From contig QBUN01000403.1 in the NCBI GenBank assembly GCA_013180565.1, positions 7,521 to 17,198 on the forward strand: a stretch of DNA of 9,678 nt, in the 5' to 3' direction. The position numbers and the translations under genes are program-made. Source of the DNA: Candidatus Methanophaga sp. GoMg3.2 (GTDB taxonomy: Archaea > Halobacteriota > Syntropharchaeia > Alkanophagales > Methanospirareceae). Within the stretch, counting starts at the first letter, position 1. Every line of letters begins with the position of its first letter. Shown here piece by piece: positions 1 to 5,614 of this stretch. Under the pieces are notes generated by a model that was not told the origin of the DNA, did no database searches, and saw only the letters and a program-made list of their open reading frames with translations.

Positions 1-188
1 ACTTCCTTCCGCATCCCCAATAGGCTCATCTGAATGATCTTCCTCGGATTGTAACTCGGAACGTATTCGGTTATGGGGCATCCTATCGTGCACGTGCTAC
101 ACTGGAAACATGCCGTGAGGTGCTCGCCCCCACGTTCGTTCATTATCTCTTCTTTAAAGTTCGGGTCCAGTTCCCAAGTCTTTATCAT
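1..188 (-). CDS. hdrC: HdrC-like heterodisulfide reductase subunit C, N-terminal part (runs off the left edge)
   Basis: The ATG lies one base after the stop of the upstream F420-type gene; only 62 complete codons are in the window. The visible part begins MIKTWELDPNF and carries a first [4Fe-4S] motif, C27-x2-C30-x2-C33-x3-C37-P, followed by VPSYNPRKIIQMSLLG. That Y-N-P-R-K/R segment after the cluster is typical of HdrC. HdrC is a small ferredoxin-like subunit with two [4Fe-4S] clusters that carries electrons between HdrA and the HdrB active site. The second cluster should lie beyond the window. It is the third gene of an operon with mvhD and an FrhB/FdhB-like gene, so it probably serves a soluble Hdr complex fed by F420H2 or a related donor. 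No strong Shine-Dalgarno precedes the ATG, so translation may be coupled to the upstream gene. The family call is firm; whether it is the main methanogenic HdrC or a paralogue cannot be told. Confidence 0.85.
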   Translation of the reverse strand, partial: MIKTWELDPNFKEEIMNERGGEHLTACFQCSTCTIGCPITEYVPSYNPRKIIQMSLLGMRKE

Positions 189-189
189 T

Positions 190-1254
190 TTATCTTAAGC
201 ACTCTTCCAGCTCATCCTCTTCGTAAGCAGTGAATGGTAACGGCTCATCAACGTCTTTTCCGGGTTCATACTTGAAAATCTCCTGCACTTTCTGCGTAAT
301 CACCGGATAGAACCGCGTCAATGGTATGTCCTTTGGACATGCATCTTCACATGCTCCACACCCTACACATGTCGTACTTACGTGATAAACCCTCGTGAGG
401 TGATAAAACAACTGACCCGTTGGTAACCCGATCGCACCTCTCAGCTCTGCTAAGTTCAACAGATCCCCTCCTACTGGGTCACCCAAAGGTTGATCGAAGA
501 AACATTCCTTGCAATAGCATACGGGACACACATCTCGGCAGTTCTTGCACACTATACAGTCCTGTAAAAACTCCTCTAATGCGTCCAGGCTGTTTAGCTC
601 TGGCAAGCTCGCTAACTTCGCCTTCGCTTCCGCCGCTATCTTCTCTTTTTCCGCCGCCCTTTCTAAGTCCTTATCTTCCAGCGATATGTCTAAAGCAGAT
701 AACGCATCAACGCCCCTATCCGTTAGCCCTGCAACTACCACGTTCTCTCCAGCACCCTTCGCTATTATGATGTCCCCTTCATCCGCAAGCTTATTTTCAC
801 ATATCGCACAGGCTTCTCTTATCGTAATCCCTTTACCTTCCAATTCCGTTATCTTCGCACTGTCCGCCTCATCACCTATATCGGCGTAGTGCTCTCTATA
901 AACCTGGTTCGTGTAAGTGCCCGCGCAATCCACGGCTATGAGCAGCATACTCTCCTTATCCATCTGTTTCAGTTTTATCAATTCTATCGCTGCCATTATC
1001 TCGCACGGCTTTGCCACTATACCTACTTTCTCCTTTATCGTCCAGCCCTTAACAAGATTTGCTGCGTTTACACTGAACGAAGGAGCGAAGATAGCAGATG
1101 CCGCTGATTCTATCTTATCTGCATCTTTTACCAGCATGTAGGACACATTCTTTCCCGTTCTATGTGGCATTACCAGACAATCCACGACTCCTTTATCGAG
1201 TAACCCCTTAAGTAGCCCCTCTAAATCCTCATGTTTCAGCTCTGCTCCTTTCAT
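190..1254 (-). CDS. FrhB/FdhB-like coenzyme F420 hydrogenase/dehydrogenase beta subunit with two C-terminal [4Fe-4S] motifs
   Basis: This 354-aa protein has the FrhB/FdhB-family core in its N-terminal two thirds (about 20-190), including AKPCEIMA at 81-88, VDCAG around C110 and a CAIC pair at C149/C152. FrhB-type subunits bind FAD and an Fe-S cluster and exchange hydride with F420. A charged, Ala/Glu/Lys-rich stretch (about 192-228) links to a C-terminal ferredoxin part. The first cysteine cluster is C233-x2-C236-x2-C239-x3-C243-P-x-C246-x-C248-x2-C251, richer than a simple 4Fe-4S motif. The second is C296-x2-C299-x2-C302-x3-C306-P. The ATG overlaps the mvhD stop (ATGA) and has a good GGAGGT site at 1263-1268, so translation is coupled to mvhD. 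Next to mvhD and hdrC it is best read as the electron-input module of an Hdr complex, oxidising F420H2 or reducing F420. The true electron donor (F420, NAD(P)H or formate) cannot be fixed from sequence. Confidence 0.85.
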   Translation of the reverse strand: MKGAELKHEDLEGLLKGLLDKGVVDCLVMPHRTGKNVSYMLVKDADKIESAASAIFAPSFSVNAANLVKGWTIKEKVGIVAKPCEIMAAIELIKLKQMDKESMLLIAVDCAGTYTNQVYREHYADIGDEADSAKITELEGKGITIREACAICENKLADEGDIIIAKGAGENVVVAGLTDRGVDALSALDISLEDKDLERAAEKEKIAAEAKAKLASLPELNSLDALEEFLQDCIVCKNCRDVCPVCYCKECFFDQPLGDPVGGDLLNLAELRGAIGLPTGQLFYHLTRVYHVSTTCVGCGACEDACPKDIPLTRFYPVITQKVQEIFKYEPGKDVDEPLPFTAYEEDELEECLR

Positions 1255-1682
1255 AGTATCTTACCTCCAAGTGGATTGGGTCCCAGTTCCTTCACCTCTT
1301 CCGTCAATGACTTCATCGTATTTGCAAACTTCTCGCCCTCTGATGCGCTTATCCAGTACGATTTGAATCGGTCGTCAAGCCCAAATTGCTTCAGAATTGT
1401 CCGTATCGCCGCTATCCTCCGCCTGGCATAGAAGTTCCCTTTTATATAATGACACTCCCCTGGATGGCAGCCGCTAAAGAACACACCATCCGCACCATTT
1501 AGTAACGCCTTGAGCACAAACATCGGATCTAACCTCGCGGAACACATAAGCCTTATTATTCGACTGTTCGGCGGGTATTTCTTACGTGACGTCCCTGCAA
1601 GGTCTGCTGCCGCGTATGTGCACCAATTACAGGTAAATCCGACTATCTTCGGCTCAAATTCCTCTTTCGCTTCTTCTCCCAT
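1251..1682 (-). CDS. mvhD: MvhD/FlpD-type [2Fe-2S] electron-transfer subunit
   Basis: At 143 aa this is the normal length for MvhD (F420-non-reducing hydrogenase iron-sulfur subunit D). The fold is marked by the start PKIVGFTCNWCTYAAADLAG (C18, C21), IIRLMCSARLDP (C47) and FFSGCHPGECHY (C72, C77), which supply the conserved cysteines of the [2Fe-2S] site. RRRIAAIRTILKQFGL is the usual helix in the C-terminal third. MvhD bridges an electron-donating module (hydrogenase, formate dehydrogenase or F420-type subunit) to HdrA. Here the donor is probably the overlapping FrhB/FdhB-like gene, since no hydrogenase subunits are seen. It is the first gene of the operon. The ATG at 1682 has a strong AGGTGAG site four bases upstream (1687-1693). 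The identification is confident; the partner assignment is inferred from gene order. Confidence 0.92.
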   Translation of the reverse strand: MGEEAKEEFEPKIVGFTCNWCTYAAADLAGTSRKKYPPNSRIIRLMCSARLDPMFVLKALLNGADGVFFSGCHPGECHYIKGNFYARRRIAAIRTILKQFGLDDRFKSYWISASEGEKFANTMKSLTEEVKELGPNPLGGKIL

Positions 1683-1730
1683 TTATCTCACCTATACTTC
1701 CTATTTACAATAACTTTTTTATAAACCTTC

Positions 1731-1755
1731 CTACATTTGTAGCATATATAAATTC
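1731..1755 (-). promoter_or_regulatory. Promoter and palindrome upstream of the mvhD operon
   Basis: Read on the minus strand, an AT-rich TTTATATATG (about 1753-1744) fits an archaeal TATA box. It is followed at once by the palindrome CTACA-AA-TGTAG (1742-1731; 5-bp arms). The expected start of transcription would be near 1720, giving a leader of roughly 40 nt that contains the Shine-Dalgarno. A palindrome directly downstream of the TATA box is a typical place for a repressor. A second TATA-like string (TTTATAAAAAA, about 1728-1716) lies closer to the gene, so the exact start is uncertain. Confidence 0.45.
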
Positions 1756-1813
1756 TTCGGTTTTTTCCTATTTTCCCTATAAATATTGTATTGCGTCTTG
1801 GGAATATCAATGC

Positions 1814-1828
1814 CACATAAAAAACGCG
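1814..1828 (-). terminator. T-tract terminator after the receiver gene
   Basis: On the minus strand the base after the TAG stop begins CGCGTTTTTTATGTG. A run of six T directly behind a stop codon is the usual archaeal intrinsic termination signal, which needs no hairpin. No convincing stem is seen. The remaining stretch to the mvhD start (1683-1813) is AT-rich and holds the mvhD promoter only. Confidence 0.4.
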
Positions 1829-2197
1829 CTATGTATTCTTCTCAATTGCATCCAACATCCGCTTTATAGTAAATGGCTTTTCAATGAAATCCACAACCCG
1901 CTGCGAAGCAAGCAAACCTCGCTCCTCCGCTTCCAGGAAATGAATAGCGGTCATGAAAATAATCTTTACCTCTGCTAATCTACGATCTCTATCTATATTG
2001 TTCAATATTTCCTGGGTTGTCAACCCGGGCATCATTATATCCAGCAGGATAACATCTGGTATTTCTACCTTTAATTCCTCTAAACACTCTTGCCCATCTT
2101 TCGCTTTGATTGTTTTGTACTGGTTTGCATCTAAAATCTGCACGATAGATGTCAACACATCGGGTACATCATCCACCACCATCACGGTTTTAGTCAT
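1829..2197 (-). CDS. Single-domain CheY-like response regulator receiver
   Basis: The 122 residues are one complete receiver domain and nothing else. The acidic pocket is D9-D10, the phosphoacceptor is D53 in VILLDIMMPG, the switch Thr is T83 in IIFMTAI, and the conserved Lys is K107 in FIEKPF. All catalytic positions are intact. There is no output domain, so it should act by protein contact, like the many stand-alone receivers of methanogenic archaea. It starts two bases after the stop of the HTH-PAS-GAF-PAS gene and has its own AGGTGAAG site, so the two are co-transcribed. The upstream partner has no kinase domain; the phosphate must come from a kinase elsewhere, or once came from the kinase now broken at 4261-4782. 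It is unlikely to be a chemotaxis CheY, since no chemotaxis gene is near. Confidence 0.9.
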   Translation of the reverse strand: MTKTVMVVDDVPDVLTSIVQILDANQYKTIKAKDGQECLEELKVEIPDVILLDIMMPGLTTQEILNNIDRDRRLAEVKIIFMTAIHFLEAEERGLLASQRVVDFIEKPFTIKRMLDAIEKNT

Positions 2198-2199
2198 AG

Positions 2200-3678
2200 T
2201 TACTTCACCTTTTTATTGTTAGATGCAAAACGGGACTCCGCAACAGCTACAAATTGGAGCGGTCCTTTTGTACCCAATATTAACGAAGTGGATAAACGAG
2301 TTTTGAATTCAGAACCGTCTTTTCGCACTCCTATTAATTTGCCTATCCAGCTCCCCTTTCCCAGCACCTCCGCCAGAATATCCACATCAGCTCGTTGCTT
2401 CCAGAACTCCGTGCATGAACACCCCAGCACTTCCTTTTCTGTATCATAGCCCCACATCTCCAAGAATGAGGGATTCACATACGTTAGCTTACCTGCCATG
2501 TCAGCCATGAAAACAGGATTGATAGAAATTTCAATAGCACTTGCCTTGACTCTCAACTCTTGTTCGGCTTTGATTTTCGCAATACCACCCGCGATCTCTT
2601 CTGAAACCCCTTCAATCAAACTTCTATCTTCCTCCGATAGCTTTCTTCCAGATCCTGTAAGGATTAATAATGCACCATGAGATTCCCCTTTGGTCCTTAG
2701 AGGGACCACATACATCTCTTGAAGATTGTATTCCAGCGCCAGATTATTGGTTGAGCGGATAAGCTCATCACCCTCCTTGTTTCTTTCGTCTTTATTAAAC
2801 GCGATAAATGCAGGTTCTCTGCGCTGGTTTACCACCATTACAACACTTTTTTTCCAGTTTTCAACTTCTTCTTTACGCCCGTTTTCCTCAGTGTCCGGAT
2901 AACCTATCTCCGCAGAGCAAGCAAGCTTATTAGTTTCCGGATTGTAAATCAATATATCCCCCATATCGTAACCAATTACGCTACGCACGTTTTCGAGAAT
3001 AGTTGAGCATAGCTGATCCATTGTATATGATCGGTTAACCGACTCACCAAGGAGTCTATGCAATTCAGAAAGATGTTTTATTCGCTCTTCTCTTCTAACT
3101 TTTTCTGATGTGTCACTGATAAGAACAATAATAGAAGAAGAACCGTCAGGATTTTCCGCTTTTCTTGCTTTTATCTCCAGCGTCCTGCCTTTTTTATCTC
3201 TCGTTTGATACTCAATTTCTTCCTCCTTGCTATCTATAATGGCCCTTATTTTACTTTGAATCGGACTTTCAGGTAAGGTATCAACGATAGCATGATAATA
3301 TTTCTGCCCGATACAGTCGCCGTAAATGGTAATCAAATGCCGATTCATAAACAAGATATTGTAATCAAAGTCCATAACCAAAACACCTTCGGGCATATCA
3401 GACAATATGCGCGATAAAATCTTCTCTGTGTATGTCTTTTCATCTTCACTCAATCTGAAAATGTGCTGTAAAGGCGCTTTGCTAACGAACCATACCTTTG
3501 CTCTGCCTATTCTTTTGTATGATAGACGCCCATCCGCCCTCAACTGGCTCAGATATTTGGATAACGTATGCCGTTCTAAATGCACAATCTCTGAAAGTTC
3601 GTCAATAGTTGCTCCGGTTTCACCTATGTCCTGTATAGCTTCAATTATCCTATTGAAAGTTCTTTCTTCTGCACCCAT
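2200..3678 (-). CDS. HTH-PAS-GAF-PAS sensor/regulator without a kinase domain
   Basis: This 492-aa soluble protein has four parts. An N-terminal winged helix (about 5-66, with ATIDELSEIVHLERHTLSKY as helix-turn-helix and a basic wing, YKRIGRAKVWFV) is followed by a PAS domain (about 85-193; MPEGVLVMDFDYNILFMNR), a short coiled link, a GAF domain (about 205-370; ends in EEIAGGIAKIKAEQEL) and a second PAS domain (about 375-483; NPVFMADMAGKLTYVNPSFL). No membrane segment, HisKA or HATPase region is present, so it reads as a DNA-binding one-component sensor for a cytoplasmic ligand, redox or light cue. No haem or flavin ligand can be assigned by eye. It is the first gene of an operon with the receiver at 1829-2197. 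A TATA-like element at 3710-3703 would place transcription a few bases from the ATG, so the mRNA is probably nearly leaderless. Palindromes upstream suggest autoregulation. Confidence 0.85.
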   Translation of the reverse strand: MGAEERTFNRIIEAIQDIGETGATIDELSEIVHLERHTLSKYLSQLRADGRLSYKRIGRAKVWFVSKAPLQHIFRLSEDEKTYTEKILSRILSDMPEGVLVMDFDYNILFMNRHLITIYGDCIGQKYYHAIVDTLPESPIQSKIRAIIDSKEEEIEYQTRDKKGRTLEIKARKAENPDGSSSIIVLISDTSEKVRREERIKHLSELHRLLGESVNRSYTMDQLCSTILENVRSVIGYDMGDILIYNPETNKLACSAEIGYPDTEENGRKEEVENWKKSVVMVVNQRREPAFIAFNKDERNKEGDELIRSTNNLALEYNLQEMYVVPLRTKGESHGALLILTGSGRKLSEEDRSLIEGVSEEIAGGIAKIKAEQELRVKASAIEISINPVFMADMAGKLTYVNPSFLEMWGYDTEKEVLGCSCTEFWKQRADVDILAEVLGKGSWIGKLIGVRKDGSEFKTRLSTSLILGTKGPLQFVAVAESRFASNNKKVK

Positions 3679-3702
3679 TTTAGATGTTATTTATAGGCAT
3701 AA

Positions 3703-3710
3703 GGGTATAA
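3703..3710 (-). promoter_or_regulatory. TATA-like element of the sensor operon
   Basis: TTATACCC on the minus strand is centred about 28 bp before the sensor ATG, the spacing expected for a leaderless archaeal transcript. It contains the half-site TACCC (GGGTA on plus) shared with the palindromes further upstream, so a bound regulator could block TBP directly. Confidence 0.4.
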
Positions 3711-3727
3711 GAAGGTTGTGGTTTACG

Positions 3728-3745
3728 GCTACCCGTTTGGGTAGC
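3728..3745. promoter_or_regulatory. Palindromic operator-like site 1 (sensor side)
   Basis: GCTACCC-GTTT-GGGTAGC is a perfect inverted repeat with 7-bp arms and a 4-bp spacer. It lies about 18 bp upstream of the TATA-like element of the sensor operon. Its sequence resembles site 2 at 3785-3802 (15 of 21 positions agree when both are read on the minus strand), which argues that one protein binds both. Confidence 0.6.
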
Positions 3746-3784
3746 AGAACGGGATAAAAAAAGAAACTATTTCTTGGTTATAAG

Positions 3785-3802
3785 GTAACCCATTGGGGTA
3801 AC
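3785..3802. promoter_or_regulatory. Palindromic operator-like site 2 (winged-helix gene side)
   Basis: GTAACCC-ATTG-GGGTAAC has 7-bp arms with six of seven positions paired and a 4-bp spacer, the same architecture as site 1. It lies 23 bp upstream of the TATA box of the plus-strand winged-helix gene. Site starts are 57 bp apart. A further GGTAAC half-site occurs at 3848-3853 near the expected transcription start of that gene, and GGTTA/TAACC flanks the left arm (3776-3790). Confidence 0.55.
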
Positions 3803-3815
3803 AATAAGGCAAAAA

Positions 3816-3833
3816 CCGAAAGGCTTTTATATA
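3816..3833 (+). promoter_or_regulatory. BRE/TATA promoter of the winged-helix gene
   Basis: A purine-rich CCGAAAGG (BRE-like) is followed by TTTATATA (3826-3833). Transcription would start near 3855, leaving a leader of about 35 nt that carries the GGTGA ribosome binding site at 3882-3886. Confidence 0.55.
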
Positions 3834-3890
3834 GTGTTGCTTTATACGGTAACTAGGTATAAGAACCATATAAAGCGAAGGGGTGAAAAG

Positions 3891-4166
3891 ATGAGCGGTA
3901 GAAGAATAATGCAAAGGAGCAGATGGGAACTTATTTTGGACATACTGGGCGTAATATCTGATGAAGGAAGAAGGGCGAAGAAGACACGCATTATGAAAAA
4001 GGCTTATTTAGATTGGTGGAGTTTCGAGAAATATTTTGCCAAACTCCAGGAGCGTGGCTTTGTAGAAAAAATCGAGGACCCTGCAGTAGGGACGATCTAC
4101 GGACTTACAGAACGAGGAAAAGATTTGCAGGGGAGATTAAAGGACGTGGGAGCGATCCTACAATAG
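3891..4166 (+). CDS. Small winged-helix transcriptional regulator (HTH_45-like)
   Basis: This 91-aa basic protein matches the short archaeal winged-helix type (HTH_45, PF14947) in length and layout. Helix 1 is RSRWELILDILGVIS (10-23), then an RAKKTRIMKKAYLDWWSFEKY helix region (28-48), the helix KLQERGFVEKIE (51-62), a wing ending in TIYGLTERGKDLQGRL (68-83), and a short tail. I chose the ATG at 3891 because AGGGGTGA sits four bases upstream (3879-3886); an in-frame TTG at 3834 lies between the TATA box and this site and is not credible. It is divergent from the sensor gene and shares the paired palindromes, so it could bind them, regulate itself and control the sensor operon. The alternative binder is the sensor's own winged helix. 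No ligand-binding domain is present. Confidence 0.8.
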   Translation: MSGRRIMQRSRWELILDILGVISDEGRRAKKTRIMKKAYLDWWSFEKYFAKLQERGFVEKIEDPAVGTIYGLTERGKDLQGRLKDVGAILQ

Positions 4167-4260
4167 TCTCGATCGCCTTATTTCTTCCTCTACTGTCGAG
4201 ATCAGAGAGCGAGCAAGCTGGGGTGAGCTAAATAATTTCCCTGGCTCTCGGCGCTATTTT
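4167..4260. terminator. Convergent intergenic region with a possible terminator
   Basis: The region lies between the ends of the winged-helix gene (plus) and the kinase remnant (minus). On the plus strand GAGAGC (4205-4210) can pair with GCTCTC (4244-4249) over a 33-nt loop, followed by the T-run CTATTTTTTATC (4254-4265). The T-run alone could terminate the winged-helix transcript; the stem is short and uncertain. Confidence 0.3.
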
Positions 4261-4782
4261 TTATCTGATATATGAAGCCTCTTTTTCGGTGACTTTTTGT
4301 CCTGTTGGAATAGTGAAATAAAATGTGGTGCCATTACCTGATTCGCTATCTATCCAGACCTTCCCGCGATGTGCATGGATAATACCGCGAACAATAGCTA
4401 AGCCTAAGCCCGTTCCAGCTTGTTCCCTACCCAAAGAAGTATCAATTTGCGAGAACGGCTTGAACAATTTCTTGTGATCTGCTTTTGAGATCTCGATTCC
4501 ATAATCGGTTATATTGAACAGAACATTTTCTTTCCCCTCTATATCCAAGCATTTAGTTTCAATAATCACCTTACCCGATTTTTTCGAGAATTTTATTGCA
4601 TTATTTAATAGATTGCCTATTGCCTGTCCTATTCGTTCTGCGTCACCAACTATGTCGGGCAGGTCAGCTAAATTCGTGCTTATCTCTATATCCTTGTTAG
4701 TAGCAGAAGATTCCTGCATTATAATCGCTTCTTTAACGATGCTATTGATATTCAAGGGTTTAAAGGCTAGTGTCTCTACAAC
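4261..4782 (-). pseudogene. Histidine kinase remnant: HATPase_c domain only, N-terminal half lost
   Basis: The open frame begins after a TAA at 4785-4783 and reads VVETLAFKPLNINSIVKEAI. That is the usual junction between a HisKA helix and the ATPase domain, so recognisable kinase sequence starts before any start codon. The first possible start is a TTG at 4755 (164 residues), with no ribosome binding site. The ATP-binding domain follows: N-box GNLLNNAIKFS (47-57), G1-like ITDYGIEIS (82-90), F-box LFKPFSQID (97-105), G2 GTGLGLAIV (114-122), and SESGNGTTFYFTIP at the end. G1 is degenerate: DYGIE instead of the usual DxGxG, with Glu88 in place of Gly. No sensor, HisKA or phosphoacceptor His is found in any frame upstream; that DNA is pyrimidine-rich on this strand. 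I read it as a truncated, decaying gene. A free-standing ATPase protein is possible but less likely. Confidence 0.75.
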
Positions 4783-4890
4783 TTAATTTTTAGACATGGT
4801 GAAATGGAGATAAAAGATACGATATGAATGAGCAGGGCAACCGTTTCCAATATTGAAAACAAATAAAAATATTGAGAATAAAAAATAGGC

Positions 4891-5007
4891 ATGCCGAAAA
4901 CCAGAAGCAAAACGTGCTTTGAAGCAAATAAGGCAGTGGAAGTGAGAAAAAATGAGCGGGAGAATAGCCAGTGGAGATGGGAACTTGGGGAGCTTTCAAC
5001 TCTTTAA
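4891..5007 (+). CDS. Possible 38-aa ORF overlapping the DUF3841 start (uncertain)
   Basis: An ATG at 4891 opens 38 codons (MPKTRSKTCFEANKAV at the N-terminus, QWRWELGELSTL at the C-terminus). An AT-rich AATAAAAATA about 25 bp upstream would suit a leaderless start. It overlaps the DUF3841 frame by 56 bases. The stretch AGATGGGAACTT (4975-4986), here read RWEL, also occurs in the winged-helix gene in the same reading (3921-3932), so this may be a scrap of a duplicated winged-helix gene rather than a working gene. The rest of 4783-4951 is AT-rich and otherwise shows nothing firm beyond a repeated ATATTGA. Confidence 0.25.
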   Translation: MPKTRSKTCFEANKAVEVRKNERENSQWRWELGELSTL

Positions 5008-5602
5008 TTTCTCGGTCCCGACAAAAGAAAGTGCAGAGAAGATCCTCTTTATTCAGATTGAATGCAATTTAAACATGCCTTCATCAGAATTAAATGATAG
5101 AACTCCATATGAAGATGTCGTGCTAAATAAAAGCGCCACAAATTTCTTCAACGCTTTCCCCGTCATAAAGAAAGCGCCGGTTTTTAATAGCAAATATCCT
5201 ATATGGGCATGGTACCACCCAAAACCCGATTTGCGGCGAAGTGGGCACTTAACTCGTGATACATCCGGAGTGTGAATTGAATTTGTCGTCAGCCAGGATA
5301 GAGTATTATTGTCAGATTTTGGAGCATGGCACGCAGTTCTTAATTGTTGGTATCTGACTCTGTCAGAAGAGGAGTGTGACAATTGGGACAACCGCTGTGA
5401 AAGGGCGGGAATAAAAATATGTTGGGAAAATTGGCCGCCTTCATCCTCCGTTAAGGAAGAACTCATGTGGAGCTGGGAACGAATCTTCGACCTAGAACTT
5501 TTGAAACCGCATCCAGATTGGGTAGGCGGAGAAACAGTAGCATGCATCGAAAGAATATATATGGATGAAATAGAGAATGTAACTTACTTTAAGGCAAGGT
5601 AA
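4952..5602 (+). pseudogene. DUF3841-type protein interrupted by one in-frame TGA
   Basis: One uninterrupted frame of 216 codons is broken only by TGA at codon 108 (5273-5275). Both sides carry DUF3841 family signatures: before it KYPIWAWYHPKPDLRRSGHL (81-100), after it DRVLLSDFGAWHAVLNCWYL (116-135), WSWERIFDLELLKPHPDWVG (174-193) and a C-terminal ERIYMDEIENVTYF. The family typically continues without a break across this point, so the TGA replaces a sense codon; CGA (Arg) to TGA is the simplest change. The only start candidate after the stop, a TTG at 5309, is not persuasive. The first about 50 residues lack the family's common start and look diverged; a different start or an earlier frameshift is possible. 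The gene ends 12 bp before the 477-aa gene, so they were probably co-transcribed. The biochemical function of DUF3841 is not known to me. Confidence 0.75.
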
Positions 5603-5614
5603 GTCTAAAATAAA

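Noticed and set aside
3729..3914. Minus-strand 61-codon frame with a repeated CYPNG motif
   Set aside because: The amino acid repeat is simply the translation of the two similar palindromic DNA sites; the frame covers a divergent promoter region and the start of the winged-helix gene.
5273..5275. Selenocysteine or other recoding at the TGA
   Set aside because: No obvious hairpin was seen nearby, the position is not a known redox Cys site, and nothing else in the window suggests recoding; a nonsense mutation is simpler.
5053..5547. Minus-strand 164-codon frame opposite the DUF3841 gene
   Set aside because: The plus strand has family-recognisable DUF3841 sequence in the same place; the minus frame has no recognisable domain.
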